Shown here: one piece after another, positions 22,959 to 35,154 of the stretch
Position numbering within the stretch: the stretch's first letter is position 1
Layout of the letters: every line of letters begins with the position of its first letter
Assembly: GCA_027475525.1 (NCBI GenBank)
Contig: JAMWFC010000051.1
Span: 3,208,616-3,272,615 of the forward strand
DNA length: 64,000 bases
Origin: Macrolepiota albuminosa
Lineage: Eukaryota > Basidiomycota > Agaricomycetes > Agaricales > Agaricaceae
Direction: 5' to 3'
Made by a program: the position numbers and the translations under genes
The notes under the pieces: model-generated
Seen by the model: only the letters and a program-made list of their open reading frames with translations
What the model was told of the DNA's origin: nothing
The model's database searches: none

Positions 22959-25900
22959 TTGGCAATGATCACGGAGATGTGGCGCTAACGCTGGAATATG
23001 ACCATTCAACTGGTCTTGTAAATGTTATGTCTACTGCTTTTCTTGACAAAGATGTTTTAACTACTTTACCCGCTACCGACACAGAGCTTTCCCAGAAAAA
23101 TCAAAACATTACCGACTCCTCTCTTGCCTACTTATACCTTACCGCTTCCGAGTCATTTCAAAATATTGCGTCTACTGATACTTATCTCACTACCCTTCCC
23201 AGAGCCTCGTCTCCTGCCATTCTTGGACTTGCTGCTCCACAGGCTACAATTCCCCTTTCCACCTCTATATATAACCAAGCTAACACTCCCAAAAGGAAAG
23301 GGGTTCAAGTCAAGAAGAAATATAAGCCAGTTGCGCTTAAAACAAAACCCGTTGCCACGCACTCTCCCGAGACGTTTAGAATCGAGTGCCAAATCATTGG
23401 CGACCTTCTTGCCGATATGCCAACCTTATCACCAAATCCGCCAACCTTCCAGCCCACAGGACGTTTTACTAAAGAGCGCCAACAACAATTTGCAAAGGAG
23501 CATGACATAGGATTTTTGACCAAAGATGAGTTGAACGTCCTTACCGATCTCGTCGCTAAGCAAGATAAAGCCTTCGCCTGGGAGGACTCAGAACACGGTA
23601 GCCTCCATACAGACTTCTTCCCACCTGTTGTCATTCCGACCATTCCTCACGTGCCGTGGACTGAGCACAACTGACCGTTACCGCCTGGAATCGAAGCTGA
23701 GGTCTGCCAAATCATTAGGACCAAGATCAAGGCTGGCGTATACGAGCCCTCCAATAGTTCTTACCGCTCCCGTTGGTTTTGCGTCCTCAAAAAGAACGGC
23801 AATCTATGCATAGTCCACAGTCTCGAGCTGCTGAATAGAGTTACCATACAACACTCTGGCGTACTGCCTTTCCCTGACCACGTTGCCGAGTCCTTTGCTG
23901 GGCGCATTTGTGGCGCCACCCTTGACCTTTACGTTGGCTACGATGAACGTCTGATACACCCTTCTTCCCGTGACCTCACCACTTTTCAAACTCCGTTTGG
24001 CACATTACACCTAGTTACCTTGCCGATGGGCTGGACAAACTCAGTCCCCATATTCCATGATGACATCACTTTCATCCTCCAACCCGAGATACCGCATAAT
24101 GTCCTTAGCTTTATTGATGACGTTGGCGTCAAAGGCCCCAAAGACTGGCGACTCGTAAACGGCTTACCGTCGACCCATCCAGAGAACTCCAACATTTGCT
24201 TAGCGCTTTGGGAATTTTTCCAGTTGCTCAATCGAGTTCTCCAACGTATGAAGTATAGCGGTGGAACCTTTAGCGGCCACAAACTTCTCCTATGCGTGCC
24301 AAGGTTCAAAATACTTGGTCATATCTGCACTCCCGACGGACACGTTCCCAACGAGTCTTGCTTAGCACTCTTGGAGCGATGGGGTCCTTGCCGCGACTTA
24401 TCTGAAGTTCACGCCTTTCTAGGTACCGTTGGCGTTCTCAGGATATTCGTCAAAAACTTTGCCCATCGCGCACACGCCCTTAACCAACTCACCCGTGCCA
24501 ATGAGCCCTTTGAATTTGGGCCAGACCAGGTCACTGCACAGCGAGATTTAGTGAAAGCCCTACAAGACGCCAAACCCCTAGTTCCTATCGACTATAGCTC
24601 TGCCAACCCAGTTATCTTGGTGGTGGATACCTTGTACATTGCTGTTGGCTACTTCTTGTGTCAGTGCCTTAGCGACAATCAGAAACAGCGACGCTACAAC
24701 CGCTTTGGGTCTATCACGCTAAACGACAGAGAGTCTTGCTACAGTCAGCCTAAGCTAGAACTCTATGGGCTCTTCAAAGCCTTCCGGTCGCTAAAGATGT
24801 ATTTGATTGGTGTGCAGAACCTGATTGTTGAAGTCGACGCTAGGTACATCAAAGGCATGCTGCAGAATCCCGACATCCAGCCATCCGCTAGTATGAACCG
24901 GTGGGTAGTCGCTATCCTCATATTTCACTTTGAGTTGGTACACGTCAAGAGTTCTTTCCACGGACCAGATGGACTCTCTAGGCGACCACGGCAGCCTGGC
25001 GACCCGGCAGTAGACCCACAGGCAGATAGCGATTTCAAGGACTGGATAGACCGATTACATGGTTTTATGCACCTTATACAACAGCCTATTCCCCTACTAC
25101 GGCGGCAACAGCCCGCCAGTATCCTTCTACATCCCATTGTCCCTTACCACCCTGAGAGCTTTACCGCACCCCTCACATTCTACATGGCAAGCATCCTTGG
25201 ACAAGACTTGCCTCCAGTCAAAGTCGTACAGGAACCCCATCCGCTAAAAGAAGACAGCAGAAACCTGACCTACGATGCCGTTCCCCGATCCGCCAAGGCA
25301 AAGGCGGAAGACAGTCGCTTGCTAATAGTTGAACAATAAACCTGACCTACGATGCCGTTCCCCGATCCGCCAAGGCAAAGGCGGAAGACAGTCGCTTGCT
25401 AATAGTTGAACAATGGATACAAGACCTTAAGCGACCCGCCGGCCTTACCGACAAACAGTACGTGACCTTTATCCGATATGCCACGCATTTCTTCTTTACC
25501 GACAACCGACTTTGGCGACGAAATCGAGATGGCGCTCACAAGCTGATCATCAAGCCAGACAGTTGCTTACGAGTCCTGCGCGCCATGCACGACAAACTAG
25601 GACATAGAGGTCTGTATGCTATCCGAGCTTCTCTGTTAGAACGATTCTGGTGGCCACACGCTAGTGCCGACATCGCTTGGTACATTAGGACTTGCCACCT
25701 CTGCCAAATTCAACAAACATGCCAAGTACTCATACCACCAACCGTTGCAACGCCAGCTCCCCTCTTCAGCAAAATTTACGTCGACACCATGCATATGCCC
25801 AAATCTGGTCGCTACAAGTACATCATTCAAGGTTGTTGCTTGCTAATCCACTGGCCTGAATTTTGAATGCTTCAGAGAGAAAATACGGACACGGTCGCCA

Positions 25901-26757
25901 AGTGGTTATTTGAGGACGTCATTTGCCGTTGGGGAGCGCTAAGAGAAATCATTATGGATAACGGTGCGCCCATCATCAAAGCGCTAACATATCTCGCCAT
26001 GAAATACAATATCCATCATATTCAAGTATCTGGCTACAACAAACGCGCCAATGGCCTGGTAGAGAGACCACACTTTGACGTTCGGCAAGCGCTCTTCAAG
26101 GCAGTCGATGGCGACGAGTCTCGTTGGAGCGAAGCGACCTATTCAGTGTTCTGGTCGGAAAGAGTTACTATTTGTAAGCGCATGGGTTGTTCTTCCTATT
26201 ACGCGGCTACTGGCACCCATCCGTTACTCCCTGCCGACATTATAGAAGCGACCTACCTTCAGCCAGCACCCAACAGCATCTTAGCGACTACCGACCTGAT
26301 TGCCAGACGAGCTATTGACCTCCAACGAAGAAAAGAAGATTTAGAGCGACTCCACGAGGTAGTCTTTGGTGCCCGTCGCCAAGCAGCCCTACGATTCGAA
26401 ACCGAGCATAGTGCCACTATCAAAGATTACAACTTCCCGAGAGGAGCGCTAGTACTTATGCGCAACTCCAAAATTGAAACCTCATATAACAAGAAAATGC
26501 GCCCGCGCTATCTAGGACCCTTGGTAGTTATCTCTCGTAACCGTGGAGGCGCTTACGTGCTCTGTGAATTAGATGGTTCAGTACTGCATCGACCTGTTGC
26601 CGCTTTTCGCCTATTGCCATACCTCGCTAGAGAACAAATCGACTTGCCGCTTGAAGCGCTAGATATTGACACCGCCAAGCTGAGAGAACTTGAAGAAACC
26701 GAATTATTGGACGATGATGACTTGCTGACTTTAGTTGAAGAAGAAGAAAATGATTAG
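22886..26757 (+). CDS. pol: Element A pol: reverse transcriptase, RNase H, integrase (broken)
   Basis: This frame lies at -1 relative to gag-pro. The order is: linker with KGVQVKKKYKPVALK; RT with TLDLYVGYDER and the FIDD catalytic box near 24110; an RNase H-like segment (VVDTLYIAVGYFL, EVDARYIKGMLQN); an integrase zinc region (HDKLGHRG ... CHLCQIQQ); the integrase core (VDTMHMPKSG, ITDNGAP equivalent MDNGAP, NKRANGLVERPH); and a GPY/F-type module (MRPRYLGPLVV). It ends at 26757 with an acidic tail and no chromodomain. Lesions are TGA at 23672 and 25864 (CGA in B) and the 77-bp duplication at 25261-25414. Confidence 0.88.
25261..25414. repeat. 77-bp exact tandem duplication 7
   Basis: Copies are 25261-25337 and 25338-25414. 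It causes the stop at 25339 in element A pol; one copy alone reads straight on into VEQWIQDLKRP. Confidence 0.95.
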
Positions 26758-27186
26758 AAAAAAATATATTGATAAGCTCCTTTTTTCTATTACATATCTT
26801 ACTTATCTTTCTTGCTGATACGTACTGTAATATATCCAACAGACAATTCTTTACATAGTCAAGTCGCAGCGCTAGCGTGTTGCCAATGCTTAGCGCATTG
26901 TGCAACTCTCGCCAAGGGTTTTCGCTATGATGATTTACTGAGCGTTTCCCTTTTTCCTAAAAATTTGTCCAAGTCCCTCACCTACTACTCCTCTTACTAA
27001 AACCTACCTTAGAATACTTGCCGCTTGCTTTCTCTTTGCTTTACTTTCTTGACTCTCTGCTGCTGCACTAACTCAGATTACAGGACTTATTATTCCACTC
27101 AGCAAGAAAGCGGCAAGAGATATATATGCGCGTACGGCAACAGGCAAAAATCTATATACACGACGGCCTATCTACCCTAAGGTCCG
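26758..27186. other. Spacer between convergent pol and antisense gene of element A
   Basis: 430 bp without a supported gene. Both transcription units end here, so it should hold two opposing polyadenylation regions; no specific signal was identified. Confidence 0.4.
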
Positions 27187-29428
27187 TCAGTCTTCATCTT
27201 CAGTAAGCGACATGGAGTCGTTGAACGGCAAGAGGTCGCCAACTTGCACGTGGTTCAGGGTTTGCCACTCCAGAGCCTCGTTACAGTCGGCTTGGTACTC
27301 CTGCAAGGTATCCATACTCCTAGTCAAGTTGGAATATCAAAGTCGCAAAGCCATAATTTGCTCCCGCGCTCGCTCGCGCTCACAACCCAGTACCGCCTGC
27401 ATGCTTGCCGCACGCGCTGCCATCCGCTCTATCACTTGGGGAGGGTAGAGGGCCACTACAGGATAGACCAAGTCTTCCTCCAGCCACTCATAAGAGTCGC
27501 CAGCAACTCTTGGCTAAGGCTGGGGGGTCCACAACGAAGAAGGCCCACTCGAGCTCACCCAGTGATGTGTCGCCAAGTTGCCCTCACTTACCCAGGGGGC
27601 AGCAGGCTCCAAGGTCGGCAACTCCTGAGACTCGCCAGGGGCCTCTCGCAAAGTTTTCTCTGCCTCACCCTCAGCATCTTCACTGCCGCCCCCGACCTCC
27701 TCGCGACTTGGCAATCCTCCCTGTGTCTCCTCCTCCCCGGCTAGCTCCTGCGCACCAGCGGGCTCTCCCATTACAACATCACCTTCATCTCCTGGGGCGC
27801 CGGCAGTCGAAACGTCGGCAGGCGCATTTTCAGGTAAGACCAAGGGGGACAGCAAGCGGCTGGGACCAGCCTCACCGCTAACGGGAGGGAGGCGGCTGGC
27901 AGCAAGGGCCTCCTCTAAATCTTTCATCTCCCTGTCCTCAGCACTTGAAGAGGGGGAGGGCGACTCGATGCGTACGCGCTTGGCCTTAGCCTTGCCCTTG
28001 CTTGGGGAGGGGGCCTTGCGTTTTTCCTGGCGCTCGCCAGCGCCGCGCTTGCCGACCAATTCCGATTCATCTCCTTGGTGCGTCGGCAGTGCCAAGGAGG
28101 ACTTGCTGATCTTGGCCGCTCTCCCAGCGGCAACCTCCCTACGTTCCCTCTTGACAAACTCCCTAGCCCGCTTGACCAAAACTGCCCGGGAAAAGGTCTT
28201 CTTGACAAAGCCATCAGGCGCTCCGCCACGCTCACAACTCTTAGCGCTGTCGATCATACAAGCACGCTTGAGAGTGCCACAGCGGTAACAAGGTTGGGCG
28301 CCAGTAGGGAACCAGCAACTCTCGGGGTCGTTATCGGCCCAACATTTGTCACACTACCCTTACTTGAGAACCCCGAATCTTACAAAAAGCTAAGGCGACT
28401 TACCGCTCCATGCGAATCCTTAAACTCCTGGCACATTGCCAGGGAAACCGTGCGCTTGTTCTTCATCTCAGGCAACTCCACTCCTCCCTCGATGCCCTCA
28501 TCTATGACTACATCTTCCCGGCGTGGCAAGAGCAAACCCCTCAGCTCCTTGTTGTCAAACATTGTCTGACTAGGAAGCTGGGAGAGAGTCAGTAGAAAGT
28601 CGGCAAAAAGTCACTACGGCATACCTCATATTGAGGGCCCTTCTCCTTGCAAGACTAGCAAAAGTCACAGTCAGCAAGAAGAGATGCCAATAACAGCAGA
28701 CTCACCTTTTTTTTCAAAGCCTTGCCAGGCTTTGAAGGCGAACCTTGTGTGCCTGCCGGCAGTGTGGGGCTCTGAACACTGCCGGCGCGAGACCCCTTGC
28801 TAGAACCCTCGGCAACAGACTCCTTCTTCTGCTCCTTGGCGAGCTCTGCCCTCACTACCGCCAAAGTGTGCACAGCAGCAGCAGCGGCAGCCTCCTCCTG
28901 TTCTTGCTCGATCTGCAAGCAAGCAAGGGGTTCCAGCACCTCTTGTTTACTACGGGGAGATAGTTCAGTCCATAGCTAGGGAAGGAAAGGTCAGAAGCTA
29001 CTTACTTGGTTGCTGATGCGCTTACGGTTATCAGCAACGTGCCAGAGAGAATATCCTCCAGCTCATCCTCGATGGTGGGGACAGGGGGAGGCACCTAGGT
29101 AACAATCAGCTAAGTGACACAGCAGGCAGCAGAAACAACTTACAAAGCGGGAAAAGGGCGCTAACTACTCGGCGCCACGATTATCAACATATTGGGCACG
29201 ACACCACTCCCGCACCTCGATCTCGCAATCCCAGCCAACGCCAAGGACCCTCACCTCATACCACTTCTCCAGCAGCTTCATTACGCCAACCACTAAGTTT
29301 GGGGAGGCCTCAGCACCAACACCCTCGATATGACAAATGAAGCGGTTAGCCTTGGCGATGTAAGTGTAGGCGGCTTCCTGGGCAGCTTGAGAAGGCACGG
29401 GGGGCAGAGTTGGAATATGGAAGGACAT
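27187..29428 (-). pseudogene. Element A antisense gene: spliced, six-cysteine Zn-cluster-like protein
   Basis: It lies on the strand opposite to gag-pol. Exons reading leftwards are 29428-29144, 29094-29026, 28975-28706, 28654-28625, 28565-28404 and 28353-27187, all in phase 0 with GT-AG borders, giving about 660 aa. Exon 3 is coiled-coil and alanine-rich (EQEQEEAAAAAAVH). The last exon opens with a cysteine cluster C-x2-C-x8-C-x8-C-x2-C-x6-C (start CDKCW, then PCYRC, LKRAC), close to fungal Zn2Cys6. A lysine- and serine-rich region with KGKAKAKRVRIESPSP follows, then an acidic tail. In-frame stops are TAG 29165-29167 (Trp in B), TAG 27514-27516 and TGA 27337-27339, so this copy is dead. Exon structure and sequence are matched by element B 48080-50734. 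Probably nuclear and DNA-binding; role unknown. Confidence 0.7.
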
Positions 29429-29495
29429 TTTTTGTTTTAATTGAGCGCCAGGAAAAGATGGGGAGAAGAAACGAAGTCCACACTCATGCGCCAGG

Positions 29496-29503
29496 ACTAT
29501 AAA
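29496..29503 (-). promoter_or_regulatory. TATA-like box of the element A antisense gene
   Basis: TTTATAGT on the minus strand, about 70 bp before the ATG at 29428. B has tataaaag at a similar place. Confidence 0.4.
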
Positions 29504-29590
29504 CAAAATCTCAAGAACGCACGGACCACTTGTCACAAAAGCGGTAACGGTAGCCTTATTTGGTGACTGAGGACAGTCAATTTTTCAGTT

Positions 29591-29599
29591 GGGGGGAGA
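29591..29599 (+). promoter_or_regulatory. Element A polypurine tract
   Basis: ggggggaga directly precedes the right LTR. The wider sequence cagttggggggaga is identical in element B. It primes plus-strand synthesis. Confidence 0.75.
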
Positions 29600-30528
29600 T
29601 GATAGGACCCCATACAGGATCAGCGCATCAACGGCAGGCTACGGCAACACGGCACAGGTCCGGGATACTTTAGCGCATGCTAACTAACCATTTTTGGCAA
29701 TATTTGACAGCCATGCACGGCAAGAAGCAGATCCAATCAGTGATAGCGCCAACGGCAGACAAAATGACAACTGACAGATGGCATCAGTCACTGACGACAG
29801 CGCTTAGCGAGAAGCCTGATGATCTATCAAAAACTGACGGACAGCTTGGCGTTTGACCTTGGCGTCTGACATCGCTTAGCGCCTCGATTCGGCGCCTGAC
29901 ATCGCTAAGCACTTTGGACAGACAGAAGGGTGATGGAGTGATGGTTTAGCTTTGCGATCTGTCACCTGGCGTCGCTAAGGCTCTTGAATGGACGGTAGGG
30001 ATCTGAAACCGTTGGAGCTACCCCTATGAAATTTTCTAGTTTACCGCACTCTGGCATTATTGGCCACTGGCAACGATGAACTCATTGTAGTATAAAAGTA
30101 CTTACCGACTCGTAAATCAAAAAATAGACCAGAGTTTCCTGCTCCCCTTTCTTCAGTCTCCCTTACGCTCAAGATTTCATTTACGGTCAGCAACGTCGAA
30201 CTCATCGGCAGTTACAGACGCTCGTCTACACTCGACACATTCGCGCCTTGCAGTTACAGCAGGCATTATCGACGCTTAGACCTCGCTAAGCATACCAGGT
30301 TCTTGCTGCTTACCTTTTGCCGTGTTCACTTACCGCTCCTTCCCTAGGCGCTTTACCCTAGTGCTTGACACTTGCCGACCCCATTACCAACTTTTCCCCA
30401 TTTTCATAGGCGCGTTCTCTGGGACCTGCCCGGGACTCCCCACATCACTTATAGCGCGCCCAACGCAAGCAATTGGTACGGTAACACTATAGTCATATTT
30501 GTTACTAACCAAACTTTGGGCGTCATCA
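29600..30528 (+). repeat. Element A right LTR
   Basis: TGATAG...CATCA, 929 bp, the same length as the left LTR. Followed by the target repeat ctgc. Confidence 0.92.
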
Positions 30529-30960
30529 CTGCATGGCCTTCTTTGAACTCAAGGACAAGCTGGGCCCAGCAGATGCTAACAGCGAGTACATTAAAAACAG
30601 GTTCTGGAAGAGACTAAGCGCAGCAGCAATGGAGGCCCTTATTAACACAGATTTTTTGACTGCTGAGGAGGCACATGACATCCTACTTTGGCAGGAGGGC
30701 AAGCTGGCCAATATAGCTGCAAAAAAAAAGGGCCAGTGGTATGGGTTGAACACGCCAAAGGCTTTGAACGCTTCTCAACCTACAATGGTAGTTTCTGTAA
30801 TAACGACTACATGAGTGGCCAACCTGCCAGTACCAAAGGATCTGGATGCCATGAACATTGACTGAGCTCAGAGAAATACTGCAAGAAAGTGCTTCAAGTG
30901 TGGAAAACCTGGCCATCTGATTGCAGAGTGCCTGGTAGCAGGTTTTGTGTAGGGTTGCCT
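30529..30960 (+). pseudogene. Element C gag, C-terminal part with zinc knuckle
   Basis: It resumes the gag interrupted at 19194: CMAFFELKDKLGPADANSEY, then a helical segment, then near 30875 a canonical knuckle CFKCGKPGHLIAEC (C-x2-C-x4-H-x4-C). Stops and frame changes are present. Confidence 0.75.
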
Positions 30961-31950
30961 CATACTGTTGTGATAAGCACAACTAATAGGTCTCATTTAA
31001 CCACATCTAGTAATGAGATTGTGCTGCAGGAACCTTGCAATGCAAATTTCAAGGCATCTGGCTGCTGTAGCTGTTATACAGTGGTAATACATGCATGCTC
31101 ATTATGCTCACCATTCTCTGCACTTGAGCTCCCAGTCACAATGCAGATCCAGGTGCCTGGCTCATCCACTCTGTACGTTATTGACACCAGGGCCATGATG
31201 GACTTGGGAGCTAGCTGCTGCTTTGCAAACCCTTGTTTTATGGCAGAACAGGTGTTGCTAACAATATGCAAGAAACAGCCCATGCATCTCCATATGATCA
31301 ACAATTCAGAGATCTGTTCTGGCCTCATCACTGACAAGGTCCACCTGAGGATGATTCTGGGGGACCACAAGGAGATGCTAGTGTTGGATGTTGCAGATAT
31401 TGGAAACAACAACCTCATACTTGGAGTTGGCTGGTTAAGATTTCATAACCCATCCATCAACTGAGAGCATTCAACTATGTGCTTTGAGTCAGTCTTTTGC
31501 CACAAGAGATGTCTACCAAGAGTGGCTCTGCCATGGATGGCCACTACAGTTTGGGCATTTGCAAAGAAGTATGCAATGCCACCACATCTGAGGCCGCTTT
31601 TGCCAAGCCCAGTGGAGAAGTTTTACAAATTGAAGCTGGCCCACATGAGGAAGACAGAGTTTCTACATGCTCAACATCAGGAGGCAGTGCATGCAGCAAA
31701 GGCCTGCATCAATAACATGTTGATAAAGGTGGAGAAGCATGCATATCTGAAGCAGCAGTGGGATTTGCAATCCCACAGAAACATGTCAGGCTCTCAGCTG
31801 CTACCAGTAGAGGGGCAAGTGGCAGCAACAGGCAGCATGTCTCAGACACTGGTGGAGGAGAATGCGTGGCAGAGAAGTGGTGAGAAATATGCAGTTGAAA
31901 ACATGATGCCAGAGATATATCATGACTACCTCGATGTGTTCAACAAATAA
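30961..31950 (+). pseudogene. Element C protease region
   Basis: The frame 30889-31464 contains a decayed retropepsin: MMDLGASCCFANP stands for the D-S/T-G-A motif (Ser/Thr lost) and NNNLILGVGWLRFHNP is the flap/C-terminal block typical of gypsy elements. The next frame to 31950 is the linker to RT, ending DYLDVFNK. Confidence 0.7.
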
Positions 31951-33300
31951 CATTCAGAGAGACTGTCTCAACACCAACTACACAATCTAGTGATTGACTT
32001 GGTAGATGGTGCACGTGTTTTCCTTCTTGGTAAACTCTACTAGCTCACACTGGTAGAACTGCATGCACTTCAGGAGTTTATAGATAAGAACCAGAAGAAG
32101 GGTTATATCTGCCTATCCAACGCCTTGTGTGGTGCACCAGTTTTATTTGTAAAGAAGAAAGACAGGTCGCTTTGGCTGGTTGTTGACTTCTGTGTGCTGA
32201 ATACTGTTACTATGCCCCATATCTATCCCATCCTGCTTATAAACAAATTGCTTGATTGGCTCAAGACAGCAAAGATCTTCACAATGCTAGACATGCGCTG
32301 AGGTTACTACAACATCAGGATTTGTGATGGTAATAAGTAGAAGACATCATTTTAGATGTGCTATAGCCAGTTTGAAATTCTGATGATGCACTTTGATTTA
32401 CAAAACAGCCCAGCAGCCTTTTAGCAAATAGTCAACAAGCTCTTCCATGACCTGGTTGACATGTATGTAGTACTGTACCTAGACGATATTATAATCTTCT
32501 CTGAAGACCCTGCACAACATGACATCCATGTCTGTGAAGTTCTATGATGCTTGAGGGAGGCCAATCTTTTCCTGAAGCTAGAGAAGTGCAAGTTTTGTAC
32601 GGTGGAGGTGAAATATCTGGGGATGAAGATCACACCCAGCTGCATTAGTATGGACCTGGTCAAGGTTACTGGGATGACAGAGTGGCCTGTACTCTGCAAT
32701 GTATGCTAGGTCAACCAGTTCCTGGGCTTTTGCAATTTCTATTGCAAGTTTGTTGAGGATTATGCATTGATGGCATGTCTGCTGGAGAAGCTGAAGGAGA
32801 AAGATGTGGCATGGAGGTGGGGGTGGAGGAACAGGCTGCATTTGATGGATTGAAGGCTGCATTTGCAGTGGCATTAGTGCTGATAATGCTGAACATAGAG
32901 GCAGCGTTTTGTGTCAAGATGAATGTATCAGACTCTGCCTTAGGGGTAGTCTTAGCTCAGAAGGCAGAAAACAGGAAGTGGCAACTCATTGCCTTTTTCT
33001 CCAAGGCAATGCAACTGACTGAGCAAAATTATGATGTTCATAACAAAGAGCTGCTTTTGGTGGTATAGGCATTTGAAATATGGCAGCTGTACCTGGAAGG
33101 GAATCTGTTCCCAGTAGAGGTCTTCTCAGACCACCGCAACCTTGAGTACTTCATGTTAGCTCAGGATCTCAATAGATGCCAGGCATAGTGGAGCCTGTTC
33201 CTCAACCAATTTGTCTTCCAGATTCATTATTGCTCAGGTCGCCTGAGTGATAGTTTGTCACGTCAACCTGACCATGAGATGCTGAACAGAGAGCATGACA
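31951..33300 (+). pseudogene. Element C reverse transcriptase and RNase H (decayed)
   Basis: Across frames and stops one reads the RT blocks LVVDFCVLN, TMLDMR, the catalytic LYLDDIIIFS near 32480, KCKFCTVEVKYLG, and the RNase H blocks FCVKMNVSDSALGVVLAQ, FFSKAMQLTEQNYDVHNKELL and [10 protein letters not shown]. It is clearly Ty3/gypsy. Many former Trp, Gln and Arg codons are now stops. Confidence 0.8.
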
Positions 33301-34963
33301 ACCAGGGACAGAGGGTGCTAAGAGAGAAAAAAGTCATGAAACAAGCAATGGTAGTAGTGCTGGAGTGGTGTGAAGAGTTGGAGGTGACAGCAAGGGTGGT
33401 GACAGTGCAGGCAATAGCGGTGGATGACAGTATAGTGGAGCAGATTCATGTGGCATTGCCAAAGGACTTAAAGCTTGCCCTGCTGTAACAGCTTCAAAGT
33501 GCACCAGCATTGGTAAAGTCAAGGCTGAAGGAGTTCATGCTTGACAGCAGCCTGGTGCAGTTTCAGAATCTGATCTATATCCCAGACAATGACAAGATAA
33601 AGCACATGATCCTACAGCTGTACCATGACTCAATACCTGTGGGGCACCCTGGACAGGCCAACACACTAGCATTGATCACACAGAACTATTACTGATCTTA
33701 AATATCTGACTTTGTGTGCTGATATGTCAATAGCTGTGAGCTTTGTCAAAGGATCAAACTATGGTGTCAGAAGTTCCATGGCTCTTTGCAGCCTTTGGAG
33801 GTGCCAAATAGATGATGGCAACATATATTCATGGATTATATTGGCCTGTTACTACTATTGAGAGGTTATGATGCTATTCAGGTTGTCTGCAATAAGTCAA
33901 CTAAGCATGCACACTTCCTTGGGGCTCACTCAACAGACAATACAGCAGCAATATGTGATGCATTTATAGAGAGGGTGTGGTGCTTGCACGGAATGCTGAA
34001 GAAGGTGGTGTTGGATAGAGGGCCACAGTTTGTGGTGCAGTATGTGAGGAGGATGTGGGAGAGGCTGGGGATCAAACAGACATTGTCAATGGTGCATCAC
34101 TTGCAAACAGAAAGAACAAGCTAGGAGCTTGAAATCTACTTATAGGCCTTTGTGAATTATTACCAAGATGACTAAGTGGACTGGCTTCCTTTTGTGGAAT
34201 TTGCCTTCAATAACTATATGAGCAGCACGACTGGAATGTCTCCCTTCTATACTGAGTATGCCTACAATCCAATGTTTTCAATCAACCTAGTCAACTTGCA
34301 GTCAGTACCAAAGGCTGATGAATGCCTAGATTGCATCAGGAAGGTGCAGGGAAAATTGAGGGGGCTGCTGAAGTTGGCAGCAGAGAGAATGAAAAGGGTC
34401 TATGATGCATGAGTAGACAAAGTACTGGATTATATTGTGGGCGACTGCATTTACCTGAAGCGGGCAGATCTGCAGTTGAACAGACCCAGTCACAAGCTGG
34501 ACTTCAGATATTTCGGGCCCTTCAAAATTTTCCAGAAGATATTGAGCATGGCTTATCAGTTGGAGCTTCCAGATGGCTGGTTGATTTATGACGTATTTCA
34601 CATCTCATGTCTGATTCTAGCCTGGGAAGACAACATTCTAGGCCAGTGCCAGGAGCCTTCACTACTGATCCAGCTGAAAACTATTAAGAAAGTCAAAATA
34701 GAGCAGATCCTAAGGGAACAAAGAATAAGAGGAGTTACTGAGTTTCTGGTGAGATGGAAAGAGTATGATAAAAGCAAGGACAAGTGGTTGAGAGAATATG
34801 ACATGCTGCATGCATTGGAGGCAATCCAGGAGTTCAAATTGAACAAAAGAATGCATGGGAAACATCAATGTGGCAAGAAGTGCAGCAAGTGATTAGTGCC
34901 ACAGAATAGGCACCCAGGAGTGAGATTTTTTTTTATGGCTGCCCCTTACAGGAAGGGAGCAAA
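33301..34963 (+). pseudogene. Element C integrase with C-terminal chromodomain (decayed)
   Basis: The zinc region HDSIPVGHPGQANTL ... CELCQRIK is followed by the catalytic core (KSTKHAHFLGAHSTDN; VLDRGPQFV for the second Asp), FAFNNYMSSTTGMSPF, a GPF-like LDFRYFGPFKIFQK, and a chromodomain near 34710-34820 (GVTEFLVRWKEYDKSKDKW). This places C among chromoviruses, which can target heterochromatin. Several stops. A purine-rich ggaagggagcaaa just before the 3' LTR is the likely polypurine tract. Confidence 0.8.
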
Positions 34964-35154
34964 TGTTATGTTACACATGTACATACGTGATTGCTAGTCT
35001 ATAGTAGTCAGGCACTTAGATTATCTTTTCTTTAGTTTGATTTATTTTATCTTAGGTATGTTACAACTATGCTGTATCATGCTTATTATGAATATAATTT
35101 CATTTTAGACTCTCTTGTTATGTCACATTGCAATTCACTGACAAAAGACTAACA
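34964..35154 (+). mobile_element. Element C 3' LTR
   Basis: TGTTATG...CTAACA, 191 bp. Its last 143 bp match 17401-17543. It lies in the protease region of gag remnant G. Confidence 0.75.

Larger units (their letters stand above)
19195..30528 (+). mobile_element. Element A: full-length Ty3/gypsy retrotransposon
   Basis: An 11.3-kb element with two 929-bp LTRs, a primer binding site, gag, pro (same frame after UGA), pol (-1 frame), an antisense spliced gene, a polypurine tract and the 4-bp target duplication ctgc. The LTRs differ at a modest number of sites, mostly transitions. Gag-pol has stops at 21576, 22263, 23672 and 25864 (the last three look like CGA to TGA), plus a frame break at a 77-bp duplication. 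As read it is inactive. It is far richer in CpG than its flanks, so it is younger than the host element C. Confidence 0.9.
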
